A stretch of DNA of 64,000 nt from CALGLS01 sp047626155 (GTDB taxonomy: Bacteria > Bacteroidota > Bacteroidia > Chitinophagales > Saprospiraceae). The notes below the pieces were generated by a model, which was not told the origin of the DNA, searched no databases, and saw only the letters and a list, made by a program, of their open reading frames with translations. A program made the position numbers and the translations under genes. How positions within the stretch are numbered: the first letter of the stretch is position 1; each line of letters starts with the position of its first letter. Positions 1 through 7,512 of the stretch are shown here, piece after piece. The DNA lies in the NCBI GenBank assembly GCA_047626155.1, contig JBLHRR010000004.1:42165-106164 (forward strand). Direction: 5' to 3'.

Positions 1-368
1 CTGGCACCGGCGTTGCTCCTTTCAGAAGTATGGTCTTGGATATTTACAATCAGAAAAAAGCACATCAAAATATTCACTTGATATTTGGGACAAGGAACGA
101 GAGCGGTATTTTGTATAGAGATGAATTTGAGTTATTAGCCAAAGAGATGCCTGGTTTTAGTTACTCAGTGACACTTTCGAGGTCTGAGGAGTGGGACGGA
201 TATAAAGGTTATGTTCATCAGATATATGAGGAGTTGTATAAAGAAATAAACCCGAATCGCCATTTCTACCTTTGTGGCTGGAGTAATATGATAGATGAAG
301 CTGTAGAGAAGTTGATTTTGGAAATGGGCTATGATAAAGGGCAGGTACACTATGAATTGTATGGCTAG
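1..368 (+). CDS. Ferredoxin-NADP reductase-like oxidoreductase, C-terminal part (5' truncated by window)
   Basis: The reading frame is open from the left edge (first full codon at base 3), so only the C-terminal NAD(P)-binding part of the gene is visible. It begins with GTGVAPFRS, the pyrophosphate-binding glycine motif of the plant-type FNR / cytochrome P450 reductase superfamily, followed by LIFGTRNE and, near the end, FYLCGWSNMIDEA, which matches the family's CG motif. The protein ends in HYELYG, resembling the aromatic C-terminus that stacks on FAD in this family. The role is inferred to be electron transfer between NAD(P)H and ferredoxin, flavodoxin or a fused partner. The FAD domain lies outside the window, so a flavodoxin or diiron fusion cannot be excluded. 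The ATG at base 30 is internal and is not the true start. Confidence 0.8.
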   Translation, partial: GTGVAPFRSMVLDIYNQKKAHQNIHLIFGTRNESGILYRDEFELLAKEMPGFSYSVTLSRSEEWDGYKGYVHQIYEELYKEINPNRHFYLCGWSNMIDEAVEKLILEMGYDKGQVHYELYG

Positions 369-389
369 TTTGTCTCATTGCCATTAATT

Positions 390-515
390 TAGTAACAACG
401 AAAAATTAATTTAGACGACTGCCCGCATTTAGTTGAAGCTAAACGACCACAGGGAGAGTGCTTTAGCTAAATGCGGGAGTGTATAGTGGTCTAAATTATT
501 TTTTGTGTCATAACT
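390..515 (+). repeat. Palindromic intergenic element, copy A
   Basis: This element of about 125 bp has imperfect terminal inverted repeats: the left end contains acaacgaaaaatta and the right end reads the same on the other strand with a few changes. Inside is a long stem (cccgcattt pairing with aaatgcggg, then agctaaa with tttagct) capped by the loop core gaccacagggagagtg at 445-460. The same core and ends occur at 32664-32788 (minus) and 55779-55903 (plus), although the stem sequence here is completely different. It fills the gap between the FNR-like gene and nfu. No protein is encoded. Confidence 0.75.
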
Positions 516-550
516 TAGAGACTAAAGCAACATTCTAAGTCAAAATATGT

Positions 551-558
551 TAATTTTG
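551..558 (+). promoter_or_regulatory. Candidate Bacteroidota -7 box upstream of nfu
   Basis: TAATTTTG matches the Bacteroidota -7 consensus TAnnTTTG about 55 bases before the nfu start. No clear TTTG -33 element lies at the expected distance, so this is a motif match only. Confidence 0.3.
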
Positions 559-614
559 TAGGATCATTCTCAATAGTGAGTGATAACTTGATAAATCAGA
601 AAGAATAAATAAAA

Positions 615-1232
615 ATGGAGAATAATACCACGACAAAAAGCCCAGTAATGCTTTACACGGAGCAAACGCCAAATCCGGAGTCATTGAAATTTGTAACCAA
701 CCGGATGTTGTATAAAGGCACTGCTGATTTTAGAGAAGAAGAATTAGCTAAGGAATGGTCACCTGTGTCTGCAGCCTTGTTTGAATTGCCTTACGTAAAG
801 GGAGTTTATGTTTGCAATAATTTCATCACGGTTACAAAAGAGTTTAACTACGATTGGGCCGATGTCATGTTGAAATTAAAGGAATTCATCAAAGCATATA
901 TCGAAGAAGACAAAGGCATTGTAAATGATGGCTTTGCAGATGCGATGGAGAAATTGGAAGAAGAAAGAGGAGCCAGTTATGAATACTCTGAAGACGATGC
1001 TGCTATTGTTCAGAAGCTAAAAGAGCTGATAGATACTTATGTAAAACCAGCTGTAGAAATGGATGGTGGTAATATCGAGTTCAAGTCATGGGACAAAGGA
1101 GTTGTGACCGTAATCATGCAAGGTTCTTGTAGTGGTTGTCCTTCTTCTACGGTGACCTTGAAGTCGGGTATCGAAGGAATGCTTCAACGGATGGTTCCTG
1201 AGGTGAAGGAGGTAGTGGCGGAGATGGGATAA
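615..1232 (+). CDS. nfu: Nfu/NifU-type iron-sulfur cluster scaffold or carrier
   Basis: The 205-residue protein has two domains. The N-terminal Nfu_N domain (about residues 10-95) opens with the family signature YTEQTPNPESLKF. The C-terminal NifU-like domain (about 125-205) carries the CxxC pair C172/C175 in GSCSGCPSS, which together with a second subunit binds a [4Fe-4S] cluster. Family members receive clusters from the main scaffold and deliver them to apo-enzymes in the cytoplasm. Length and domain order are normal for Bacteroidota. The ATG follows an A-rich leader without a Shine-Dalgarno sequence, which is usual in this phylum. A strong terminator follows the stop, so it appears monocistronic. 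Confidence 0.9.
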   Translation: MENNTTTKSPVMLYTEQTPNPESLKFVTNRMLYKGTADFREEELAKEWSPVSAALFELPYVKGVYVCNNFITVTKEFNYDWADVMLKLKEFIKAYIEEDKGIVNDGFADAMEKLEEERGASYEYSEDDAAIVQKLKELIDTYVKPAVEMDGGNIEFKSWDKGVVTVIMQGSCSGCPSSTVTLKSGIEGMLQRMVPEVKEVVAEMG

Positions 1233-1255
1233 ATCTTAAGCAACAATTCAATAAA

Positions 1256-1294
1256 TAAAAACGGCTCTCCATTACAGGAGGGCCGTTTTTGTTT
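1256..1294 (+). terminator. Rho-independent terminator after nfu
   Basis: aaaacggctctcc and ggagggccgttttt form a G+C-rich stem with one mismatch and a short loop, followed by a T-rich tract, 24 bases after the nfu stop. Confidence 0.85.
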
Positions 1295-1312
1295 GTATCC
1301 AAGAACCATATT

Positions 1313-1342
1313 TTTGGAATTAAGAAATAAATATTACCTTTA
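1313..1342 (+). promoter_or_regulatory. Candidate promoter for the DUF3857 gene pair
   Basis: TTTG at 1313-1316 and TACCTTTA at 1335-1342 are separated by 18 bases, close to the Bacteroidota TTTG-N19-TAnnTTTG arrangement with one mismatch in the -7 box. It lies about 75 bases before the start of the first DUF3857 gene and directly after the nfu terminator. Confidence 0.45.
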
Positions 1343-1417
1343 GGACATAGCGCGTATTTATTGTTATTTTTAATGATCTTATTCAGAACTACCATATTCC
1401 GGATATAAAAAAATGCT

Positions 1418-3397
1418 ATGCGCTATCAAAAACTACTCTCCTTTATTTTAGTCCTTTTCTTTTTTGTGTCAACTGTAGTTGGACAGAAAGCTCCAATAAA
1501 ATGGGGTAAGACTCCTGCAGAAGATTTAGCAATGACGAGCTATGAACTTGATCCAGATGCGGAAGCGGTTGTACTCTGTGATTATGGTAGGTTGTATTTC
1601 GAGCAATCTCCAAAAGGTTGGGTTTATCGCTTTGTTCGGCATAAGCGGATAAAAGTACTAAAGACCTCTGCCACTGATTTAGGTAACATCTCCATTGATT
1701 ACTATAGCCATAAGGGGTCCGAAAAGGTGGGTGGAATTAAAGCACAGGTTATTTCACCTGATGGAAAAAAGCAAAGCATTAAAAAGAAGAATGTTTTTAC
1801 GGATAAAGTAAATGACTATTGGTCCCGTAAACGCTTTGCCATCCCAAATATACAAGAGGGTTCGGTAATTGAATACAAATACGAACTGATTTCGGATCGT
1901 TGGGTAACCTTGCAAGACTGGTATTTTCAAGATGATATTCCTACACGACATAGTGAACTAAGAACTGCCATTCCTGAATTTTTGGACTATATCTTCTTGT
2001 TTCAATCAAAAAATAATATCGCTAAAACGAGTTTGGAAAATGGAGGTGGAATTGATCCAAGCTTTGGCGGTGCTAAGATTATAAACAAGTCCTATATTAT
2101 GAAGAATTTGCCTGCATTGAAGGAAGAATCTTTTGTGACTACAATGAATGACTATCGGGCACGGATCAAATTTCAGTTAAGAGCATATATCCCTGGTAAT
2201 GGGCAGTTGACAGAAATGTTTTTATCAAATTGGAATGAGGTAGCAAAGAGTTTTATTAAGAGAGAGAGGTTCGGTAAACAGTATTTAAAGAAAAGTAGAC
2301 ATAAGAAACTATTAACGGCTGCAGCCCCATATTTAGCGAAAGTAAAAACACCAAAAGAGAAAATTAGAGCTGCTCAGACTTTTATTAATGACAACGTCGC
2401 CTGGACAGGAAATTATGGAATATATGTGGAAGATAGAGGAACACTAGACAAATTATTTGAAAAAAAGGAAGCCAGAAAAGGAGAGATGAATTTGATGCTT
2501 CTCACACTTCTTAAAAGTGAAGGGATAAATGCCTGGCCAATATTATCGAGTACAAGAAGCCATGGGAAAATGTTTCCCTTGTATCCAATCGTGGATCAAT
2601 TTTCACATACGATGGTTTATGTAGACTTAGGTGACGAGCAAATGGTTCTGGATATAAGTGATGGATTTCACCCTATGGGGTATCCTACAATTAACAGCTT
2701 GAATGGCAGAGGCTGGGTAGTAGATGAAGAGAATCCCCGCTGGATTGATATTTTAGCACCAAAATCAGTAGAAAGGTATCTGGCAACCGTTTCTTTAGAT
2801 GAGGAAGGTAATTTGACGGGAAGCATAAGTGGAAGTATAGAAGGTTATGCAGCGATAAGGGAACGGAAAAACTTGCAGGAAGAAGAAAATGGAAGCTGGC
2901 AAGAGGACTTAAGAGAAAGTTATCCGGAAGCGCTTATAGATTCTGTTCAGATAGAAAATAAAGATCGTATTTATGAGCCACTCCTGGTCAATATGAAATG
3001 CAATTTACCTGGTGCCGGGCAAATTAATGGAGACTTTATTTACTTGTCTCCTGTTCTATTAGAAGCTTATGACGAAAATCCATTTAAGTTAGAGAGGCGA
3101 GATTATCCTGTAGATATCCCCTATCCATTCAGTGATAGTTATGTACTAAACTTAGAAATACCGGAAGGTTATGCTATTGAGGAATTGCCAGAATCTGTTA
3201 ACATGGTACTTCCTAACAAAGGAGGAAAATTTCAATTTTTGGTCAATCCCATTTCAGAAAAAAGAATTCAAATTGTGACGAAGGTAAGGATCAAACAATT
3301 GATTTACAGTCCTGAAGAATACTTGGCTGTAAAACGTTTCTTTGATCTTATTGTAGAGAAAGAAGGGGAGCAAATTGTATTGAAAAAGAAATCTTAA
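1418..3397 (+). CDS. DUF3857 / transglutaminase-like exported protein with degenerate catalytic cysteine
   Basis: The 659-residue protein starts with a signal peptide (hydrophobic stretch about 7-22, cut after VVGQ). The N-terminal half (about 55-270) matches DUF3857, with the motifs KRIKVL, GGIKAQVISPDGK and EGSVIEYKYEL. The middle (about 300-420) is a transglutaminase-like fold: KEKIRAAQTFINDNVAW, then EARKGEMNLML where active relatives read GDCKxxxNxM, then the histidine motif FSHTMVYVDL. The expected catalytic Cys is Arg by this alignment, so the enzyme may be inactive. The C-terminal third is a beta-rich domain of unknown function. It lies 21 bases upstream of a paralogue and is surely co-transcribed with it. 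Substrate and partner are unknown; the proteins are predicted to be periplasmic. Confidence 0.75.
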   Translation: MRYQKLLSFILVLFFFVSTVVGQKAPIKWGKTPAEDLAMTSYELDPDAEAVVLCDYGRLYFEQSPKGWVYRFVRHKRIKVLKTSATDLGNISIDYYSHKGSEKVGGIKAQVISPDGKKQSIKKKNVFTDKVNDYWSRKRFAIPNIQEGSVIEYKYELISDRWVTLQDWYFQDDIPTRHSELRTAIPEFLDYIFLFQSKNNIAKTSLENGGGIDPSFGGAKIINKSYIMKNLPALKEESFVTTMNDYRARIKFQLRAYIPGNGQLTEMFLSNWNEVAKSFIKRERFGKQYLKKSRHKKLLTAAAPYLAKVKTPKEKIRAAQTFINDNVAWTGNYGIYVEDRGTLDKLFEKKEARKGEMNLMLLTLLKSEGINAWPILSSTRSHGKMFPLYPIVDQFSHTMVYVDLGDEQMVLDISDGFHPMGYPTINSLNGRGWVVDEENPRWIDILAPKSVERYLATVSLDEEGNLTGSISGSIEGYAAIRERKNLQEEENGSWQEDLRESYPEALIDSVQIENKDRIYEPLLVNMKCNLPGAGQINGDFIYLSPVLLEAYDENPFKLERRDYPVDIPYPFSDSYVLNLEIPEGYAIEELPESVNMVLPNKGGKFQFLVNPISEKRIQIVTKVRIKQLIYSPEEYLAVKRFFDLIVEKEGEQIVLKKKS

Positions 3398-3418
3398 TTA
3401 ACCTAGAGAAAGAATACT

Positions 3419-5356
3419 ATGAATACCTTGATAAGCCAAAAAGTAAAATATCTTTTCTTATTCTTTTGCCTGTTTTCTACTGTTACCTTAGCAGAAAACG
3501 GTCCTGATTATTCCGTTAACCTTATTCCAAAAGAATTGTTAGAAAATGCACACACAGTGGTGCGTCAGGAAGATTATAAAATCGAAATTCCATCTTATGA
3601 TAAGATAGTAGAAAGTTACAGAGCTGTAATTACGATCCTAAAAGAAGAAAGTGATGCAAATGAAATGCGTTTTGCTTATAATTCTTTTTCAAAAATAAAT
3701 AAGATAAAGGGAAGTGTTTATGATGCAGATGGGAACTTAATTCGGGAAATTAAAAAAAAGGACATTAATGATCGAAGCGCGGTATATGGTAGTACGATGT
3801 ATTCAGATAGCCGTTTTAAATGGATCAATTTTAATCATCCTACTTATCCTTACACCATTGAAATAGAATATAAAAAGACCACCAGCCGATTCATGTATTA
3901 TCCAGGTTGGCTTGTCCAAGACTTTGGGGTGGCTATTGAGCGAGCCAAATTTACGGTTGTAACCAAGGAGCTGGATAATTTGAATTATAAAACAGTAAAT
4001 ATAGAGCAGTCTCCAACGAAGGGAGGAGAAGGAGATCAATTCACCTTGAGTTGGATTGTAGAGCAAAAAAAAGCAATAAAACAAGTAAGTTATAGCGTTC
4101 CAGCAAACGAAATTTTGCCTAGGGTACTTCTAGCACCAAAGGAGTTTAAGTTGGGTAAATACAAAGGCCAGATGAATAACTGGAAAGACTTTGGCTTATT
4201 TATAAATAAACTTAACCGTGGTCGTGACGTACTCTCTCCCAAAATGAAAAAAGAAGTTCTGAAATTAACAGCTTCTGCAAAATCAGATCAGGAAAAAATA
4301 GATATTCTTTACAAATACCTTCAGGACAATACCCGTTACATCAGCGTTCAAATAGGAGTAGGTGGTTGGCAAACCTTTGATGCGGACTACGTTGAAAAAA
4401 ATAAATATGGTGACTGTAAAGCACTGACTAATTTCATGAAGGCCATGTTAAACGCAGTGGATGTGACGGCCTATCCGGTATACATTGGTAGTGGCCGCGA
4501 TGATGCTTTGATAAAAGAAGAATTTGTGTATCCCTCCTTCAATCATGTTATATTGAATGTACCCTCTGAAGATTATTGGTTGGAATGCACGAGTAGCTAT
4601 TCTCCTCCAAATTATATAGGAGCATCGAATGCTAACCGAATGGCACTGCGGGTAACCGAAGAGGGAGGCGAATTGGTAAAGACTCCTTCTTTTACGCCGG
4701 AGGAATCAAAAGAGACTAATAAAACAACTATTACGCTGTCCGAAAATGGAGACGCTATCATTGTGAATGACTGCAGTCTTAGCGGTCCAAGACAGGGCAG
4801 ACTTCGTTATGTTTCTTATGAAAAAACTAAGAAAGAACTCGAAGAAGAATTTTTAGAAAGTTGTGGATTGCCTTCCGTAAGTATCGCTGAATATAATGTG
4901 GAACCATTGTTAGATAAACCAGTCGTTAAAATCAACTATGACATAGATGTTAGAAAGTATGCCATAAAAAGCGGCAAGCGTTTCTTTGTTCCTCTCAATG
5001 CCATTAATAAGTTTACTTCTGTTCCGGATAAAATAGATGACCGGAAGGAACCCATCATGCTTAAGGAGGGCTATATGTTAGAAGATGAACTAAGCCTTGT
5101 TTTACCGGAAGGTTATGAAATAGAATCAATGCCGGATGAAAATGTATTGTTGGAAAGTAGTTACGGGGTTTATGAAATGGAGCTAAAATTAGAAGACTCA
5201 ATACTAAAGTACAAGCGGACATTGAAAATGCTAGCCCTGTCTTTGCCGGCTACAGAATATGAAGAATTTAGAAATTTTAGAAAAGAAGTAGCAGAATTGG
5301 ATAATGCAAAATTGGTATTGGTGAAGAAAAAAGGTACAACTATAATAAAGCCTTAG
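3419..5356 (+). CDS. DUF3857 and transglutaminase domain exported protein, catalytic Cys present
   Basis: The 645-residue protein has a signal peptide (about 1-25, cut near TLA/EN). Its DUF3857 region contains SYRAVITILKEE, GSVYDADGNLIREIKK and YTIEIEYKK. The transglutaminase-like core (about 290-395) contains DNTRYISVQIGVGGW, then KYGDCKALTNFMKAML with the catalytic Cys, then FNHVILNV with the His, and YWLECTSSY, where the third acidic residue is usually Asp. Compared with the upstream paralogue, this copy keeps the Cys-His pair. A pair in which one member is degenerate suggests they act together or that one is a binding protein (inference). Length and order fit the DUF3857 proteins common in Bacteroidota, whose biochemical role is not established. 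Confidence 0.8.
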   Translation: MNTLISQKVKYLFLFFCLFSTVTLAENGPDYSVNLIPKELLENAHTVVRQEDYKIEIPSYDKIVESYRAVITILKEESDANEMRFAYNSFSKINKIKGSVYDADGNLIREIKKKDINDRSAVYGSTMYSDSRFKWINFNHPTYPYTIEIEYKKTTSRFMYYPGWLVQDFGVAIERAKFTVVTKELDNLNYKTVNIEQSPTKGGEGDQFTLSWIVEQKKAIKQVSYSVPANEILPRVLLAPKEFKLGKYKGQMNNWKDFGLFINKLNRGRDVLSPKMKKEVLKLTASAKSDQEKIDILYKYLQDNTRYISVQIGVGGWQTFDADYVEKNKYGDCKALTNFMKAMLNAVDVTAYPVYIGSGRDDALIKEEFVYPSFNHVILNVPSEDYWLECTSSYSPPNYIGASNANRMALRVTEEGGELVKTPSFTPEESKETNKTTITLSENGDAIIVNDCSLSGPRQGRLRYVSYEKTKKELEEEFLESCGLPSVSIAEYNVEPLLDKPVVKINYDIDVRKYAIKSGKRFFVPLNAINKFTSVPDKIDDRKEPIMLKEGYMLEDELSLVLPEGYEIESMPDENVLLESSYGVYEMELKLEDSILKYKRTLKMLALSLPATEYEEFRNFRKEVAELDNAKLVLVKKKGTTIIKP

Positions 5357-5425
5357 GGTGAATTTTAGCGGTTTATAATTAGTGAAAAAGACGCCCATTT
5401 CTTCCACCCATTCCCTACCTTCTCT

Positions 5426-5433
5426 TATCTTTG
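5426..5433 (+). promoter_or_regulatory. Candidate -7 box upstream of GGGP synthase
   Basis: TATCTTTG is a perfect TAnnTTTG match 13 bases before the ATG at 5447, which would give a very short leader. No clear -33 TTTG was found. Confidence 0.35.
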
Positions 5434-5446
5434 GCAAAAAACACAC

Positions 5447-6211
5447 ATGACACCCAACATATATGCCTCTTTGGAAGCTGCTAAAGCGGACAGCCAAAAG
5501 AAGTTTGTTCTCCTGATTGATCCAGACAAAGTACGGATGAGCAACATGGACAAAATACTTGACCTTGCTATTCAAGCCAAGGTCGATTACTTCTTTATCG
5601 GAGGCAGTTTGATTGTTAACAATATGCTCGATCAATGCCTGGAGTCCATCAGAGAGCGCTGTGATATTCCATTAATATTATTCCCTGGAGATGCTTTTCA
5701 GTTGAGCTATCGTGCAGATGCCTTATTATTTTTATCTCTTATCTCTGGTAGAAATGCAGAACTACTCATCGGGAAACATGTGATTTCCGCCCCATACCTT
5801 AAAGTAAGTCCCTTAGAAATTATCCCCACTGGATATATGCTCATAGACGGAGGCGTTCCAACCACCGTATCTTATATCAGTAACACTCAACCGATTCCGG
5901 GCAACAAAGCAGACATCGCGATGTGTACTGCCCTGGCAGGAGAAATGCTCGGCCTCCGAACTATGTATATGGATGCAGGCAGTGGAGCGAAAAACCCAAT
6001 TAGTGAATCCATGATAGAAATGGTCAGTAGTGCGATCCAAATACCATTAATCGTAGGAGGCGGGATCCGAACACCTGAAAAAGCCGCCGCCAATGCCCGA
6101 GCAGGTGCAGACGTTATCGTAGTTGGAAACGCAATAGAAAAAGACCCAAGTCTCATCACCGAGATGGTCGCAGCCGTCCACGAACAAAGTGCAAAAGAAA
6201 CAACAGCATAA
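5447..6211 (+). CDS. Geranylgeranylglyceryl/heptaprenylglyceryl phosphate synthase family (PcrB/GGGPS group II)
   Basis: The 254-residue TIM-barrel protein shows the family signatures: FVLLIDPDK near the N-terminus, FFIGGS, PLILFPGD, IPTGYMLIDGG, YMDAGSGAKNP, and the C-terminal phosphate-binding loops PLIVGGGIRTPEKA and GADVIVVGNAIE. The family joins a polyprenyl diphosphate to sn-glycerol-1-phosphate. Group II members occur in archaea and in Bacteroidota such as Chitinophaga and Flavobacterium, where the physiological product is not well settled. No glycerol-1-phosphate dehydrogenase or second prenyltransferase gene is nearby. The start is the ATG after the -7 box at 5426. Spacing from the preceding gene suggests an independent transcript. 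Confidence 0.88.
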   Translation: MTPNIYASLEAAKADSQKKFVLLIDPDKVRMSNMDKILDLAIQAKVDYFFIGGSLIVNNMLDQCLESIRERCDIPLILFPGDAFQLSYRADALLFLSLISGRNAELLIGKHVISAPYLKVSPLEIIPTGYMLIDGGVPTTVSYISNTQPIPGNKADIAMCTALAGEMLGLRTMYMDAGSGAKNPISESMIEMVSSAIQIPLIVGGGIRTPEKAAANARAGADVIVVGNAIEKDPSLITEMVAAVHEQSAKETTA

Positions 6212-6253
6212 AAAAAGGAACTATTCCACAACAAACAAGTTATAACAAACAAA

Positions 6254-6371
6254 CCTCCGAAGGAGGCATCTCGATAACAGGCAAGACTCTGGAGGAGTCG
6301 AACCTACATTAACCCCGACTTCCTAGTCGCGTACCCGACCGCAGGTCGAGGAACCGACTAGAGAGTCGGGG
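6254..6371 (+). repeat. Three consecutive inverted-repeat hairpins in the rsgA leader
   Basis: There are three hairpins. (1) cctcc-gaa-ggagg lies at 6254-6266. (2) gactc-tggag-gagtc lies at 6285-6299. (3) A three-tier stem spans 6313-6371: ccccgact with agtcgggg, ctagtcg with cgactag, and inner cgacc-gca-ggtcg. The block is much more G+C-rich than its surroundings and ends 20 bases before the TTG start of rsgA. It could be an intergenic palindromic repeat or an RNA leader. No similar copy was seen elsewhere in the window. Confidence 0.7.
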
Positions 6372-6391
6372 GGAAGAAAAAACAAAAAAAA

Positions 6392-7342
6392 TTGCAAAAA
6401 GGAATCGTAAGAAAATCGACAGGAAACTGGTACCATGTCCAACTAGCAGACGGGAACGACGTCCGTTGTCGCATCATCGGAAAATTCCGCTTGGATGGAC
6501 TAAAAACCACGAACCCCGTCGCTGTCGGAGATGAGGTAGAACTTGAAATGGAGGACAATGATGAAAATACAGGCATCATTAAAAAGATAAGTCCCCGTAA
6601 AAACTACGTGACCCGACAATCTCCCCGTAAAAAGCATCAGCTGCATATACTTGCGAGTAATGTAGACCAAGCCGTTGTGATCACTACGATAGTACAACCT
6701 GCGCTTAAACAAGGTTTTATCGATCGCTTCCTGATGATGACTGAACCACAAAACATTCCCTGTTATGTCATATTTAATAAATCTGATGTTTACGATGAAG
6801 AGAGCATGCGGATATATGGGGTGCTGAAAGACATTTACGAAACCATAGGTTATCAAACGCTTTTGGTTTCTGCTATAGAAAGAGAAGGGCTGGATGAACT
6901 ACGAAATGTTCTAAAGGATAAGATAACACTAATTGGAGGCCAATCCGGTGTAGGGAAATCAACACTGGTCAATGCTCTTCAACCACAACTAGATCTCCGG
7001 ACCTACGATATTTCAGACTACACCGGGAAAGGACAACATACCACTACCTTCGCAGAAATGTTCCAATTAGATTTCGGTGGACAAATTATAGATACACCAG
7101 GTATCAAAACACTCTCCTTTAGTAACCTCGAACCGAAAGATGTTACCCACAATTTTAGAGAGTTTTTCGTAGCGTCAAAAAATTGCAAGTTTGGCAACTG
7201 TACTCATCGAAACGAACCTAAGTGTGCCGTGAAAGATGGCATTGAAGAAGGTACGATCAGTGAACTACGCTATCAGAATTACCTGATGATACTTGACGAA
7301 GTAGAAGATCAGAACTATTGGGAGCGGCATAAAGATATGTAA
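6392..7342 (+). CDS. rsgA: Ribosome small-subunit-dependent GTPase RsgA
   Basis: The 316-residue protein is a circularly permuted GTPase that helps mature the 30S subunit. An OB-fold (about 1-70, starting KGIVRKSTGNWYHV) is followed by G4 NKSD at 129-132, the P-loop GQSGVGKS at 183-190 and DTPG at 234-237. The C-terminal zinc site has C265, C270, H272 and C278. Length is typical. The start is unusual: the frame has a stop at 6359-6361 and no ATG before the conserved N-terminus, so translation must begin at TTG 6392 (or a nearby non-standard codon). A purine-rich ggggggaag lies 16-25 bases upstream, just after the strong hairpin, which may influence initiation (inference). Confidence 0.93.
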   Translation: MQKGIVRKSTGNWYHVQLADGNDVRCRIIGKFRLDGLKTTNPVAVGDEVELEMEDNDENTGIIKKISPRKNYVTRQSPRKKHQLHILASNVDQAVVITTIVQPALKQGFIDRFLMMTEPQNIPCYVIFNKSDVYDEESMRIYGVLKDIYETIGYQTLLVSAIEREGLDELRNVLKDKITLIGGQSGVGKSTLVNALQPQLDLRTYDISDYTGKGQHTTTFAEMFQLDFGGQIIDTPGIKTLSFSNLEPKDVTHNFREFFVASKNCKFGNCTHRNEPKCAVKDGIEEGTISELRYQNYLMILDEVEDQNYWERHKDM

Positions 7343-7429
7343 GAAGCTTCTTTGGCAAATAAGAAAGTTTAAATTGTCAAAGAACTGTAAATAATTTCCT
7401 CGTCTATCTTTTTTTCATGACAGGTTCCC

Positions 7430-7437
7430 TATTTTTG
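7430..7437 (+). promoter_or_regulatory. Candidate -7 box upstream of carB
   Basis: TATTTTTG is a perfect TAnnTTTG match about 75 bases before the carB ATG. The -33 region is T-rich but lacks a clear TTTG. Confidence 0.35.
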
Positions 7438-7512
7438 CGCGCGAATTTGACTATTAACGAAACACAAATTTTTCAGAAAAGTCATTAACCTACGCATAAA
7501 TTTTCCTTAAAC

